Shown piece by piece: positions 1 to 7,103 of a stretch of 8,961 nucleotides of DNA. The stretch is from an uncultured Eubacterium sp. GTDB lineage: Bacteria; Bacillota_A; Clostridia; Lachnospirales; Lachnospiraceae. The stretch's first letter is position 1. Each line of letters opens with the position of its first letter. A program made the translations under genes and the position numbers. The notes beneath the pieces are model-generated. The model did no database searches and was not told the DNA's origin. It saw only the letters and a list, made by a program, of their open reading frames with translations. Location: the NCBI GenBank assembly GCA_947653505.1, contig CANTHI010000120.1, positions 1 through 8,961 of the forward strand. The letters run 5' to 3'.

Positions 1-89
1 TTTCCAGAATGTAAGAATCTCTAAGTATTCTGCATTTACTCTGTGGAACCGGACGCGCCGACAGCGAAAGATGACACTCCGGCTCCGCC
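1..89. other. Downstream flank of the YesL-family gene, no gene seen
   Basis: This is the sequence after the stop codon of the last gene of the operon. I see no coding region and no convincing intrinsic terminator (no GC stem followed by a T run in the minus direction). A weak inverted repeat, CAGAAT at 5-10 and ATTCTG at 27-32, could form a small stem with a 16-base loop, but this may be chance. The operon could continue beyond the window. Confidence 0.4.
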
Positions 90-725
90 TTAAGCCTGCC
101 CCCATGTAGAAAGCTCCCTGCACTTCTCCAGCAGCATCGTATTCAGATAAGCAGTAATTCCAAATCCGGCTGTCATATAAATCGGCGTTACGACTCCCAT
201 AAAATAAGTTCCCAGCATCACACATACAACCGGAATACTGTTCAGCAGGACCATCCCTGCCGTATAAGGAAGATTCCTTACAGCCAGATACATGCTCTGT
301 GCCAGCGCGGGTCTGATCTTTTTTCCAACGTAAATGCCGGCCGGCAGCAGATAGCAGGTGATCATCATCCAGATGAGCAGCATCCCTCCAGTCACCATGC
401 CAATCAGATTCCAGACCACTGTCTTTGGTGCCATTCCGACGTAATACAGATCGAAAAACAGAATCACTCCCGTGAACAGCTGCAGCAGCCAGGACGGAAT
501 GCTTTTGCGCAGCGAATGGCGGAATGCCTGTATAAAACATGCGCCTGCGGAGGTCAGATGTCCTTCCCGCATTCTGCGCATGGTCCCGTACATTGCCGAC
601 AGGGATGCTCCCATCGTAATCACCGGAACCGAGCAGATCAGAAATAAAATATTTACGATCACAATATCTGCCAGCGCTCCCATAAACGCAAAAAACGGGT
701 TATCGATATCAAAACCATTTTTCAT
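90..725 (-). CDS. YesL family (DUF624) integral membrane protein
   Basis: A 211-residue polytopic membrane protein of the YesL/DUF624 family. The N-terminal hallmark is clear: a DNPFF motif at residues 8-12, then a first membrane helix (about 18-40) with LADIVIVN, the polar-cysteine stretch ICSVPVITMGAS, and further helices near 77-97, 104-127, 155-177 and 179-199. The biochemical role of the family is not established. YesL genes typically sit in Firmicutes polysaccharide-utilisation loci next to sugar ABC transporters, as in the Bacillus subtilis rhamnogalacturonan cluster. The start at 725 is preferred over the ATG at 782. It has an AGGAGG-type ribosome binding site 8 bases upstream, matches the family N-terminus, and leaves a 4-base gap to the preceding gene instead of a 53-base overlap. 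Translational coupling with that gene is likely. Family assignment is confident; a role in transport or sensing is inference. Confidence 0.9.
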   Translation of the reverse strand: MKNGFDIDNPFFAFMGALADIVIVNILFLICSVPVITMGASLSAMYGTMRRMREGHLTSAGACFIQAFRHSLRKSIPSWLLQLFTGVILFFDLYYVGMAPKTVVWNLIGMVTGGMLLIWMMITCYLLPAGIYVGKKIRPALAQSMYLAVRNLPYTAGMVLLNSIPVVCVMLGTYFMGVVTPIYMTAGFGITAYLNTMLLEKCRELSTWGQA

Positions 726-729
726 GTCC

Positions 730-1446
730 TTAGCCCTCCTGTCCTGACTGCTGTGTTTGTTCAGAATACTCTGAAAGCGCATATTCCAGAAATCTGCCGG
801 CTGCCTTTCTGTGGTCCTGTTTCATCGCAGCCGGAAATACAAGAATATACGGATCCTGCTCATTTTCCATAAAATATGTGGACAAACCAGTCTTTGTTAC
901 GTAAACTCCATAGCAGATGCCGTCTTCTTTAAAATATAGCTGCTGATCCGCAGACGGATCCGGCAGGCTGCTTAGCTGCCCGCTGCCGGAAAGCTGTGCA
1001 AGTGGTAAAAAGATACCGTTCTGCTTTCTGCAGTATGCATAAAAGCTCTCTGGCATAATTACCGCATCCATCGCGCCTGCCTGCCAGCCAAAGAAAAATT
1101 TTTCGTAGGAGCTTTCGTTAATGCCCTTCAGCTGCACATCTCCATAAGAAATCATATAATCAGAGTCTGCCTGTATCTGCTTCGGCGGAAGAGCCGCCCA
1201 TTCTGCAAAGTCTTCGGACAGCTTCTGGTCTCTTTGATAGCTGATATCCTGATTGACGATCACAAGCGAAAATGCCGTCTTCTTTTTTCCCCATGTCACA
1301 TGGTAAATGCCAAGCACCAGAATCCCGATCGTAAGAACGCCAAGCAGAATATGATACCAGTAATAGTTCATAATGTACTCCGTCTTTGCGTTCCGGTCCA
1401 TATTTTTTGTTTTTATCCTGATATCCGCTACCCAGTTTTTTATCAT
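730..1446 (-). CDS. Single-span membrane-anchored protein of unknown function, partner of YesL-type gene
   Basis: A 238-residue protein whose family I cannot name. It has a basic, Lys/Arg-rich cytoplasmic N-terminus (1-23), an aromatic segment NYYWYH (27-32), one hydrophobic span at about 32-50 and then a roughly 185-residue soluble part that should lie outside the membrane. The soluble part includes the stretch AGAMDAVIMPESFYAYC, which loosely resembles solute-binding proteins, but this is only an impression. The start at ATG 1446 is chosen because GAAAGG at 1455-1460 sits 8 bases upstream. A GTG at 1455 is in frame but overlaps that ribosome binding site. The stop is 4 bases before the YesL-family start, so the two proteins are probably made together and may work together in the membrane. 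A role in mannan use is inferred from position only. Confidence 0.75.
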   Translation of the reverse strand: MIKNWVADIRIKTKNMDRNAKTEYIMNYYWYHILLGVLTIGILVLGIYHVTWGKKKTAFSLVIVNQDISYQRDQKLSEDFAEWAALPPKQIQADSDYMISYGDVQLKGINESSYEKFFFGWQAGAMDAVIMPESFYAYCRKQNGIFLPLAQLSGSGQLSSLPDPSADQQLYFKEDGICYGVYVTKTGLSTYFMENEQDPYILVFPAAMKQDHRKAAGRFLEYALSEYSEQTQQSGQEG

Positions 1447-1459
1447 CCGCCCCACCTTT

Positions 1460-1502
1460 CTGAAACAGACTAAACATTTTTATATGCCTGCGTCTGTTTC
1501 AG
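1460..1502 (-). promoter_or_regulatory. Perfect 11-bp inverted repeat just upstream of a ribosome binding site
   Basis: CTGAAACAGAC at 1460-1470 and GTCTGTTTCAG at 1492-1502 are perfect reverse complements separated by 21 AT-rich bases. In the minus-strand transcript the stem ends right where the GAAAGG ribosome binding site of the downstream membrane protein begins. No T run follows, so it is not a standard terminator. It may act as an mRNA stability or translation element, or as an operator in DNA. Confidence 0.6.
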
Positions 1503-1517
1503 TGCGAAATTTTTATG

Positions 1518-1589
1518 GTTCAGTCATTCCGGAGCTTTTTCCAGACTACTCGCAGTTCCTGATTTTCAGTTCAGTCACTCCGGAGCTTT
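1518..1589. repeat. Two copies of a 21-bp direct repeat with a CCGGAG core
   Basis: Positions 1518-1538 and 1569-1589 share 20 of 21 bases (GTTCAGTCA[T/C]TCCGGAGCTTT), offset by 51 bp. The second copy contains the 8-bp palindrome CTCCGGAG and the first has one base changed in it. Flanking bases are also weakly alike, so the spacer may have grown by a 51-bp duplication. The repeats lie between the GH130_1 stop and the membrane-protein pair, where an internal control point would be expected. I found no convincing -10/-35 pair here. Confidence 0.55.
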
Positions 1590-1609
1590 CCCGCTGACTC
1601 TGCAATTTT

Positions 1610-2785
1610 CTAACGCTGCGCCTGTATCAGTTCCAGATTTTTACGGATCAGTTCACAGCGCTGTTTTACACAATCCGGCGAACGCAGCGGATCCTCCGGT
1701 GTCTGGAACAGATAATCTTCCAGCCTGTCGATGGTCGTTGTCGCTACGTGCATTCGTGTATCGCATGACGCATAGTAAATATAGATGTCTCCGTTTTCCC
1801 GTGCAATCGCGCCGTTGGTAAACACGACGTTTGATACATCTCCGACCCGCTCTTTTCCAAGCGGTACAAGAAAGACACCGGACGGCTGTGCGATCACTCT
1901 GGACGGATGCTCCAGGTCTGTCCCAAAGGCATACAGCACATACCGGAGTCCCGCTGCCGTATTACGGACGCCGTGTGCGATATGGATCCAGCATTTCTTT
2001 CCCCGGATAGGTACTGCTCCGGCTCCGTTTTTGGACTCGGTCAGTGTGTGGTAGATTCTGCGGCTGATAATCTGTTCCTCGTCGATTACCGCATGTTCAA
2101 TATCGTCACACAGCCCGAAGCCGATCCCGCCGCCGCTGCCGGTTTCGATAAATCCATCCATCGGGCGGGTGTAAAACGCGTATTTTCCGTCTACAAACTC
2201 CGGATGAAGGGCGACGTTGCGCTGCTGCGGGGAACGCAGTGTTTTCAGATTGTCCAGTCTTTCCCATGTCTTTAAATCTTTCGTCCGCACAATCCCTGCC
2301 TTTGCCACAGCAGCCGATAAGTCCGCGTTGTCCGGATCCTTGCTCTCAGAGCAGAAGACGCCGTAAATATAACCATCCTCATGCTTTGTCAGGCGCATGT
2401 CATAGACGTTTGTTTCTTCCGGGCAGGTATCCGGCAGCTCCACCGGATAATCCCAGAACCGGAAGCCATCGGTACCATTTTCACTTTCCGCTACGGCGAA
2501 AAAGGATTTTCTGTCGTTGCCTTCTACCCTGACAACAAGATAAAATCTGCCATTCATCTCAATCGCGCCGGAGTTCATCACGGCATTGATGCCAAGCCGC
2601 TCCATAAAATACGGATTGGTCTCCTGATTTAAGTCATACCGCCAGTGAAGCGGCGCATGTTCCCTTGTCAGAACCGGATTGACATATCTGTCATAGATGC
2701 CGTTGTAAAAATCACTTTTCTGATTTTTTCTGGCGAGCAGCGCTTCCTGTTTTTCCAGCTCTTCAAAATATTTTTTATGAATCAA
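1610..2785 (-). CDS. GH130 subfamily-1-like phosphorylase: 4-O-beta-D-mannosyl-D-glucose phosphorylase
   Basis: A 391-residue cytoplasmic enzyme without a signal peptide, the usual size for GH130_1. The predicted reaction is beta-1,4-mannosyl-glucose plus phosphate to alpha-mannose 1-phosphate plus glucose (EC 2.4.1.281). Visible GH130 features are the proposed catalytic acid Asp129 in NVYDMRL; likely phosphate-site residues Arg189-Asn190 ([10 protein letters not shown]), Arg207 (FYTRP), Lys252 ([10 protein letters not shown]) and His271 (HIAHGVR); and Asp342 in YYASCDTR near the C-terminus. The long N-terminal helix region before the propeller (about 1-35) is also typical of this subfamily. 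The start is TTG at 2785, supported by AGGAGG at 2794-2799 with 8-base spacing. It lies directly after the epimerase that makes its substrate, as in Ruminococcus albus and Roseburia. Family is near certain; the exact acceptor (glucose) is inferred from subfamily and context. Confidence 0.93.
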   Translation of the reverse strand: MIHKKYFEELEKQEALLARKNQKSDFYNGIYDRYVNPVLTREHAPLHWRYDLNQETNPYFMERLGINAVMNSGAIEMNGRFYLVVRVEGNDRKSFFAVAESENGTDGFRFWDYPVELPDTCPEETNVYDMRLTKHEDGYIYGVFCSESKDPDNADLSAAVAKAGIVRTKDLKTWERLDNLKTLRSPQQRNVALHPEFVDGKYAFYTRPMDGFIETGSGGGIGFGLCDDIEHAVIDEEQIISRRIYHTLTESKNGAGAVPIRGKKCWIHIAHGVRNTAAGLRYVLYAFGTDLEHPSRVIAQPSGVFLVPLGKERVGDVSNVVFTNGAIARENGDIYIYYASCDTRMHVATTTIDRLEDYLFQTPEDPLRSPDCVKQRCELIRKNLELIQAQR

Positions 2786-2793
2786 AATTACTT

Positions 2794-2799
2794 CCTCCT
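2794..2799 (-). promoter_or_regulatory. Ribosome binding site that fixes a TTG start for GH130_1
   Basis: AGGAGG on the minus strand is a consensus Shine-Dalgarno sequence placed 8 bases before TTG at 2785-2783, which opens the GH130_1 frame (TTG ATT CAT AAA). No ATG at a suitable distance competes, so a TTG start is well supported. Confidence 0.8.
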
Positions 2800-2832
2800 G
2801 CCCTCTTCCTGTTCTCTTTCAGCCTTATTAAC

Positions 2833-2919
2833 TGTTCCATACGCATTTCCTGTTTCATCTGCGTTTCCTGTTCCATACGTGTTTCTTATTTCATCTGCAT
2901 TTCCTGTCCCATACGCCGG
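2833..2919. repeat. 18-bp imperfect tandem repeat (about 4.8 units) across the epimerase 3' end
   Basis: Units start at 2833, 2851, 2869, 2887 and 2905. On the plus strand the type A unit reads TGTTCCATACGCATTTCC and the type B unit reads TGTTTCATCTGCGTTTCC. They alternate A-B-A-B-A, so the best period is 36 bp. On the minus strand, units 5 and 4 encode the epimerase C-terminus (RRMGQEMQMK). The TAA stop (2888-2886) falls at the unit 4/3 junction, where the corresponding position at the unit 2/1 junction has CAG. The remaining units stay open in the same frame after the stop. Confidence 0.8.
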
Positions 2920-4076
2920 ATCACTTCCATGCACATCCGTCCGTTATGGTAAGGGCATTTCCACGGCTCCACAATCGGTTTCTGGTCCGGCGTCCCGTCT
3001 GCCTGCACAGACCAGAACCATTCAGAGCCTTCGCGCCTGTCAATAACATATTCTTTGATATATTCCCAGACTTCTTCTGCCGCGTCCAGCCACTTTTCCT
3101 CCTGCGGATGCTTCTGCCAGGCATTTACAAATCCCACAATCGTCTCTGCCTGCACCCACCAGACTCTTGTCGTATCCACGACTCCGTTTTCCGCCTCGTT
3201 GACGAGCGAATGGTCCACAAACGCACGTTCATAGATATTGTTTGTGATTGTTTCTGTAACCGGGGCCATTTTTTTTGTATAAGCAGCGTCGTTTAATACC
3301 TCAAGTCCGCGGTCTGTCAGCCATGCGGCTTCGATGTCATGTCCATAGGAATACAGGTCAATCAGGGGATTCCAGTCTTTGTCAAAAAATACTTCCTGTC
3401 TGCCTGCCTCCGGATGATAGATCTTTTCTGCCATCGTATCGAGCATAAACTGCAGTCTGTCCGCGGTTCTGGCATCATGGCTCACCTGATAGAGCTCTGT
3501 ATATGCCTCAAATACATGCAGCAGCGTGTTCATGGTCTTTTCTGCCATCACACCGTTTTCAGACAATTTGTCATTCTCCTCCGGCTGAAACGCGCGGCTG
3601 AATGCTTCAAGATAATATCCATCTGCGTCTGTACACTTTTCTTCGATGATATCCCGAATCTGAAATGCGAGCGCAAGCGCTTCTTCGTTTTGAAATGCTT
3701 TATAATAGGAAGAAAGTGCATAAACCGTAAACGCCTGATTGTATGTATGCTTTGTCGTATCCTTTTGCTTTCCGTCATAAGTTAACGACCAGTACACGCC
3801 TCCATACTGCGGATCCACGCAATGCTCTGTTAAAAACCGGTACGCGTGGTCTGCCGCTTCTTTCAGATCTGCACGCTGCAGCATCTGATAAGCATTGGAA
3901 AAAAACCATAAAATCCGGCTGTTTAAAATACATCCTTTTTCATAAGTTTTATCTACGTGCAGATCGTAACCCATATAGCCATAAAATCCGCCATAAGTCT
4001 CATCCTTTAACCCTTCCCAGAACGGGATCAGCTTTTGAACGAGATGTGTTTTGATCTCATTTACAAATGTTCTCAT
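2886..4076 (-). CDS. Cellobiose 2-epimerase (AGE superfamily)
   Basis: A 396-residue cytoplasmic (alpha/alpha)6-barrel enzyme of the N-acylglucosamine 2-epimerase superfamily. It inverts C2 of the reducing-end sugar of beta-1,4-disaccharides (EC 5.1.3.11). In this operon the likely job is converting mannobiose to mannosyl-glucose. Residues matching the known active site are Arg54 (LNSRILWFFS), His187 (KTMNTLLHVFEAY), His246 and Glu249 (SYGHDIEAAWL) and His377 (WKCPYHNGRMC), the order and spacing known from Ruminococcus albus cellobiose 2-epimerase. Length is close to that family. The start ATG at 4076 has AAAGG 9 bases upstream and follows the GH130_2 stop by 19 bases. The last residues (QEMQMK) derive from an 18-bp tandem repeat that continues past the stop. 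The conserved sites leave little doubt about the family; activity on mannobiose rather than cellobiose in vivo is inferred from the neighbours. Confidence 0.95.
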   Translation of the reverse strand: MRTFVNEIKTHLVQKLIPFWEGLKDETYGGFYGYMGYDLHVDKTYEKGCILNSRILWFFSNAYQMLQRADLKEAADHAYRFLTEHCVDPQYGGVYWSLTYDGKQKDTTKHTYNQAFTVYALSSYYKAFQNEEALALAFQIRDIIEEKCTDADGYYLEAFSRAFQPEENDKLSENGVMAEKTMNTLLHVFEAYTELYQVSHDARTADRLQFMLDTMAEKIYHPEAGRQEVFFDKDWNPLIDLYSYGHDIEAAWLTDRGLEVLNDAAYTKKMAPVTETITNNIYERAFVDHSLVNEAENGVVDTTRVWWVQAETIVGFVNAWQKHPQEEKWLDAAEEVWEYIKEYVIDRREGSEWFWSVQADGTPDQKPIVEPWKCPYHNGRMCMEVIRRMGQEMQMK

Positions 4077-4095
4077 GATTATCTGCCTTTATCTG

Positions 4096-5118
4096 TTAAC
4101 GTCTGCCCAGCTCTGTGTCAGACTCTCTTGTTACACTGTGTTCTTTGATATAGGAAACAATGTCCTCCACCGTCGTAAACGCCAGTCCTACATAAGTATC
4201 CGCCGCTCCATAGTAAATCGCGATCTTTCCGCTTTCCGCATCATGAATTGTCGCACAAGGGAATGTGACATTTCCGACAAATCCGCGTTCCTCATACCAT
4301 TCCTGTGGTGTCAGCAGGAAATTCTCACAGCGGTATTTCACAATGGACGGCTGGTCAATATCCAGAATCGCGCCGCCGATGCTGTATACATAGCCGTTGC
4401 AGGTTCCGGTTACTCCATGATAGAATAACAGCCAGCCTTCGGTCGTCTCGATCGGAGCCGCGCCGCCGCCAATTTTTACGGATTCCCACCATTCGCTGCT
4501 CTTGCCCATCACATGGCGGTGTTTCCCCCAGTAAACCAGATCCGGACTTTCCGAAATAAAAATATCACCAAACGGCGTATGTCCGCTGTCACTCGGACGG
4601 GAAAGCATCAGAAAATTTCCATTGACTTTGCGTGGAAACAATACCGCGTTGCGGTTAAATGGCAGGAATGGATTTTCAATTCTGACAAATGTCTGAAAGT
4701 CCGTCGTCTTTGCCATCCCGATCGACGCCCCATAAAAATCCTGGCACCAGATGATATAATAGACGTCCTCTACCTTCACAAGTCTTGGATCGTATGCATA
4801 GACCGGCATAAACGGCCTGCCCTCTTCATCCACAAACTGGATTTTTTCCTCGTCAAACTCCCAGTGAATGGCGTCTTTGCTTCTTCCCAGATAGATAAAC
4901 GGAATCCCGTTTGTCTGTTCCGCGCGGAATACGCCGATAAACGCATCGCCATACGGCATCACGGCGCTGTTAAAAATACGTGCCACTTCTTTCACAGGAT
5001 TTCTGCCGATAATCGGATTTTCCTGATAACGCCATACCGGCGCGCCGTTTAACGTCTCCGGCCTTTCCTGCCACGGTACATTCGGCACTGCCTGGCCAAT
5101 GATTTTTACCTCGCTCAT
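4096..5118 (-). CDS. GH130 subfamily-2-like phosphorylase: beta-1,4-mannooligosaccharide phosphorylase
   Basis: A 340-residue cytoplasmic five-bladed propeller phosphorylase. The predicted reaction removes the non-reducing-end mannose of beta-1,4-mannooligosaccharides with phosphate, releasing mannose 1-phosphate (EC 2.4.1.319). Motifs visible are VWRYQENPIIGRNP (28-41), IFNSAVMPY (48-56), proposed catalytic Asp110 in YAYDPRL, Arg156-Asn157 (NRNAVLFPRK), Arg174 in SRPSDSGHTPFGDIF, Lys215 in VKIGGGAAPI, His234 in LFYHGVTG and Asp307 in YYGAADTYVGLAF. Some GH130_2 enzymes instead cleave mannosyl-beta-1,4-GlcNAc (EC 2.4.1.320), which sequence alone does not exclude. The epimerase plus GH130_1 downstream favours mannan. 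The start at 5118 is bounded by an in-frame TGA just upstream. The nearest Shine-Dalgarno-like AGAAGG ends only one base before the ATG, which is unusually close, and a large predicted stem-loop lies just upstream, so translation may be controlled or coupled. Confidence 0.92.
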   Translation of the reverse strand: MSEVKIIGQAVPNVPWQERPETLNGAPVWRYQENPIIGRNPVKEVARIFNSAVMPYGDAFIGVFRAEQTNGIPFIYLGRSKDAIHWEFDEEKIQFVDEEGRPFMPVYAYDPRLVKVEDVYYIIWCQDFYGASIGMAKTTDFQTFVRIENPFLPFNRNAVLFPRKVNGNFLMLSRPSDSGHTPFGDIFISESPDLVYWGKHRHVMGKSSEWWESVKIGGGAAPIETTEGWLLFYHGVTGTCNGYVYSIGGAILDIDQPSIVKYRCENFLLTPQEWYEERGFVGNVTFPCATIHDAESGKIAIYYGAADTYVGLAFTTVEDIVSYIKEHSVTRESDTELGRR

Positions 5119-5132
5119 ACCTTCTCACCATC

Positions 5133-5207
5133 CGGCACAATCTCTCCGGTCTGAAACTGTCTGCCCATCCGTTTCCGGACACGTGTGTCCCCAGACCGGC
5201 TGTGCCG
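5133..5207 (-). promoter_or_regulatory. Long structured stem-loop in the permease-GH130_2 spacer
   Basis: Two nested pairs of arms are exact reverse complements: CGGCACA (5133-5139) with TGTGCCG (5201-5207), and CCGGTCTG (5146-5153) with CAGACCGG (5192-5199). Inside lies a further GGACAC/GTGTCC inverted repeat (5177-5190). On the minus strand an alternative small hairpin, TCCG-GAAA-CGGA, has a GNRA tetraloop. The stem closes 14 bases before the GH130_2 start codon, over a gene with a poorly spaced ribosome binding site. There is no T run, so a role in mRNA processing, stability or translation is more likely than termination. Function is inferred. Confidence 0.6.
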
Positions 5208-5251
5208 TCCTTTCCAAACATAATTTTCATGATCACGCACCGCATAACATA

Positions 5252-5270
5252 CTGACCGCCTCCCGGTCAG
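5252..5270 (-). promoter_or_regulatory. Small GC-rich stem-loop after the second permease gene
   Basis: CTGACCG (5252-5258) and CGGTCAG (5264-5270) pair perfectly around a 5-base loop. It lies 25 bases after the permease stop codon and before the larger stem-loop at 5133-5207. It could protect the 3' end of transporter mRNA; no T run follows. Confidence 0.5.
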
Positions 5271-5295
5271 ATCCGGGTGCTGTCCACTGATCTGG

Positions 5296-6141
5296 TCAGC
5301 CTTTTACCGCACCAGATGCCATACCACTGTATACCTGCTTCTGGAATACAAGGAAAAATACCAGAATCGGAATAATTGTAATCAGCACGCCCGCACAGAT
5401 ATAATTGTACTGGTTGCCATAAGGGCCTGTAAATGTATACAGCGCCGTCGAAATCGTCTTTAACTCCGGCTGCTGCAGGTACAGGTTGGATGCGTAATAT
5501 TCGTTGTATACGCTGACCCCTTTTAACACGAGAGAGGTCATAATCGCCGGCTTTAACAGCGGGAACAGAATCCGGAAAAATACACCAAAGTAAGTACATC
5601 CGTCAATAATCGCGGATTCGTCCAGTGAGGTCGGCAGATTTTCGAAAAACTGCAGGAAAATATAGATCGAGATAATATCGGTACCCATCAGCACGATCAT
5701 GTATCCATACAGATGATTGATCAGTCCTAAATTGTACATAATCTGATAAATTGTAACCTGCATCGCGATACCAGGAAGCAGCGACGCAAACAGGAATAAG
5801 CTTTCCACGAACCCTCTGCCCGGAAATTTAAAACGGTTGAGTGCATAAGCCAGCATCGAACCGGTCAGTACGGAAACGCTCAGCACGACAATTAATACCA
5901 TCGCCGTATTCGCAAAGCACCGCAGCATATTTGCCTGCTGGAAGGCGATCTTAAAGTTTTCAAAGTAGGCAAAGGAAGCCGGAAGATCCAGTACGGACGT
6001 CGTTTCCCATTCTTCATTTGTCTTAAACGCAGTCAGGATACAGACACAGACCGGAACCAGTGCAATAATCGAAGCAAAAATGAGAGAAACGTATTTAAAT
6101 ACGTCAAAAATCATCCCGCCGACACTTCTTTTCATTTTCAT
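5296..6141 (-). CDS. Sugar ABC transporter permease, MalG type (carbohydrate uptake CUT1 family)
   Basis: A 281-residue inner subunit of a binding-protein-dependent sugar importer. It has about six hydrophobic spans, near residues 15-37, 78-101, 113-133, 144-165, 198-212 and 246-268. The EAA cytoplasmic loop that docks on the ATPase is plain at about 173-199, with LDESAIIDGCTYFGVFFRI followed by LFPLLKP. The C-terminal end GMASGAVKG is typical of MalG-type permeases. The start ATG overlaps the stop of the upstream permease by one base (TGATG) and has AGGAGG at 6151-6156, 9 bases upstream. This tight coupling fits an equal-ratio heterodimer. Substrate is inferred from the adjacent mannoside phosphorylases, not from the permease sequence. 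No ATP-binding subunit is encoded nearby, so a shared MsmK-like ATPase elsewhere is likely. Confidence 0.95.
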   Translation of the reverse strand: MKMKRSVGGMIFDVFKYVSLIFASIIALVPVCVCILTAFKTNEEWETTSVLDLPASFAYFENFKIAFQQANMLRCFANTAMVLIVVLSVSVLTGSMLAYALNRFKFPGRGFVESLFLFASLLPGIAMQVTIYQIMYNLGLINHLYGYMIVLMGTDIISIYIFLQFFENLPTSLDESAIIDGCTYFGVFFRILFPLLKPAIMTSLVLKGVSVYNEYYASNLYLQQPELKTISTALYTFTGPYGNQYNYICAGVLITIIPILVFFLVFQKQVYSGMASGAVKG

Positions 6142-7079
6142 CAGGCTTTTCCTCCTTTCGCCGCCAGTTTTTTACGTCTGACAGCTTCTTTTGACTCATC
6201 CTCTGTCCCGTCGTTAAACGCATACTTAAAGAACAGCTTCTGTCCGACTGTAAACAGAATAATGATAACCAGCAGCACAATCGCCATCGCACACGCAAGG
6301 CCGACTCTCTGGTTCTCATGTGCCAGACGGTTCATAATGACGAAATATGTACCGGTACCAGCCATACCGTTGGTAATAACGTAAGGAGGCTCGAACGCAC
6401 TCAGACAGCCGCTGACGCAAAGGATAATATTTAACACGATAATAGACTTAATACTCGGCAGAATAATGTAGCGGAACTGATGCCACCGGTTTGCCCCGTC
6501 CAGAGACGCTGCTTCGTAAAGCTCTCTGTCCACAGACATCATGGCGCCGAGAAACAGAACGACGTTCTGCCCTGTATAACGCCATACGGAAGTCGCCGCG
6601 AGGGAAATATTGTTTATTTTCTGATCCTGAAGCCATAACGGGATGTCTTCCAGATTCATACCGAACATTTGTAAAATAGAGTCCAGAACAAATCCTCTGG
6701 CATAGAAAAACTTAAAGATAAAACCTATCGCAATACCGCAGATCAGATATGGAAAGAACAAAGTTGCCTTAAAAAAGGATTCTCCTTTTACCTTGAATAC
6801 CATCATGGTAGCAAAGAACAGTGCCAGCGCCAGCTGTACCACACCGCCGCCCATATAGTACAGGCTGACAAGCAGTGACTTAAAGATTTCCGTACGCTGG
6901 AACACTTCTTTATAATTGTCAAGTCCGATAAACGTCTTTTCCCCGATATATTTCATATCATAAAAGCTGAAACCGATCATCTCAGCAAACGGGATATAAG
7001 TAAATACCAGCAAAAGCAGCAGCGGCACAAACATAAATGTGATCACCACAAGTCTTTTTTGCATTTTGCCACTCATCAT
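6141..7079 (-). CDS. Sugar ABC transporter permease, MalF type (CUT1 family)
   Basis: A 312-residue membrane subunit pairing with the MalG-type permease that follows. The first span (about 10-32) follows a basic N-terminus. The region FSFYDMKYIGEKTFIGLDNY is typical of the extracellular loop after the first helix. The EAA loop is at about 186-211 (LYEAASLDGANRWHQFRYI then ILPSIKS). The basic C-terminal tail (RRKKLAAKGGK) should be cytoplasmic. The start is set at ATG 7079 because AGGAG at 7090-7094 lies 10 bases upstream. A longer frame from ATG 7103 would add 8 residues, but that codon directly abuts a predicted stem-loop with no ribosome binding site, and the site for 7079 would be inside it. 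Another ATG follows at 7076. It lies between the binding protein gene and the second permease, the usual order for CUT1 importers. Confidence 0.94.
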   Translation of the reverse strand: MMSGKMQKRLVVITFMFVPLLLLLVFTYIPFAEMIGFSFYDMKYIGEKTFIGLDNYKEVFQRTEIFKSLLVSLYYMGGGVVQLALALFFATMMVFKVKGESFFKATLFFPYLICGIAIGFIFKFFYARGFVLDSILQMFGMNLEDIPLWLQDQKINNISLAATSVWRYTGQNVVLFLGAMMSVDRELYEAASLDGANRWHQFRYIILPSIKSIIVLNIILCVSGCLSAFEPPYVITNGMAGTGTYFVIMNRLAHENQRVGLACAMAIVLLVIIILFTVGQKLFFKYAFNDGTEDESKEAVRRKKLAAKGGKA

Positions 7080-7103
7080 AACCTGATTTCTCCTTTCTTT
7101 CAT

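Noticed and set aside
726..782. Upstream ATG at 782 for the YesL-family gene
   Set aside because: It would overlap the previous gene by 53 bases, and the family motif and the AGGAGG site both point to the ATG at 725.
1160..1477. 105-codon minus-strand frame over the single-span protein gene
   Set aside because: It is out of frame with the gene that has a membrane span, a good start and tight spacing to the next gene, and its composition looks like an off-frame translation.
2833..2919. CRISPR-like array
   Set aside because: The units are directly adjacent 18-bp repeats without unique spacers, so this is a simple tandem repeat.
2645..3046. 133-codon plus-strand frame with repeated VPYAFPVSSAFP-like peptide
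   Set aside because: The repeated peptide is just the antisense reading of the 18-bp tandem repeat; the frame opposes two real genes.
4513..5052. 179-codon plus-strand frame opposite GH130_2
   Set aside because: It is antisense to a strongly conserved enzyme, has no ribosome binding site, and is one of many plus-strand shadows in the window.
4970..5245. 91-codon minus-strand frame spanning the permease-GH130_2 spacer and the GH130_2 start
   Set aside because: It overlaps the first 149 bases of a clear gene, has no ribosome binding site and shows no recognisable domain; the spacer is better explained by RNA structure.
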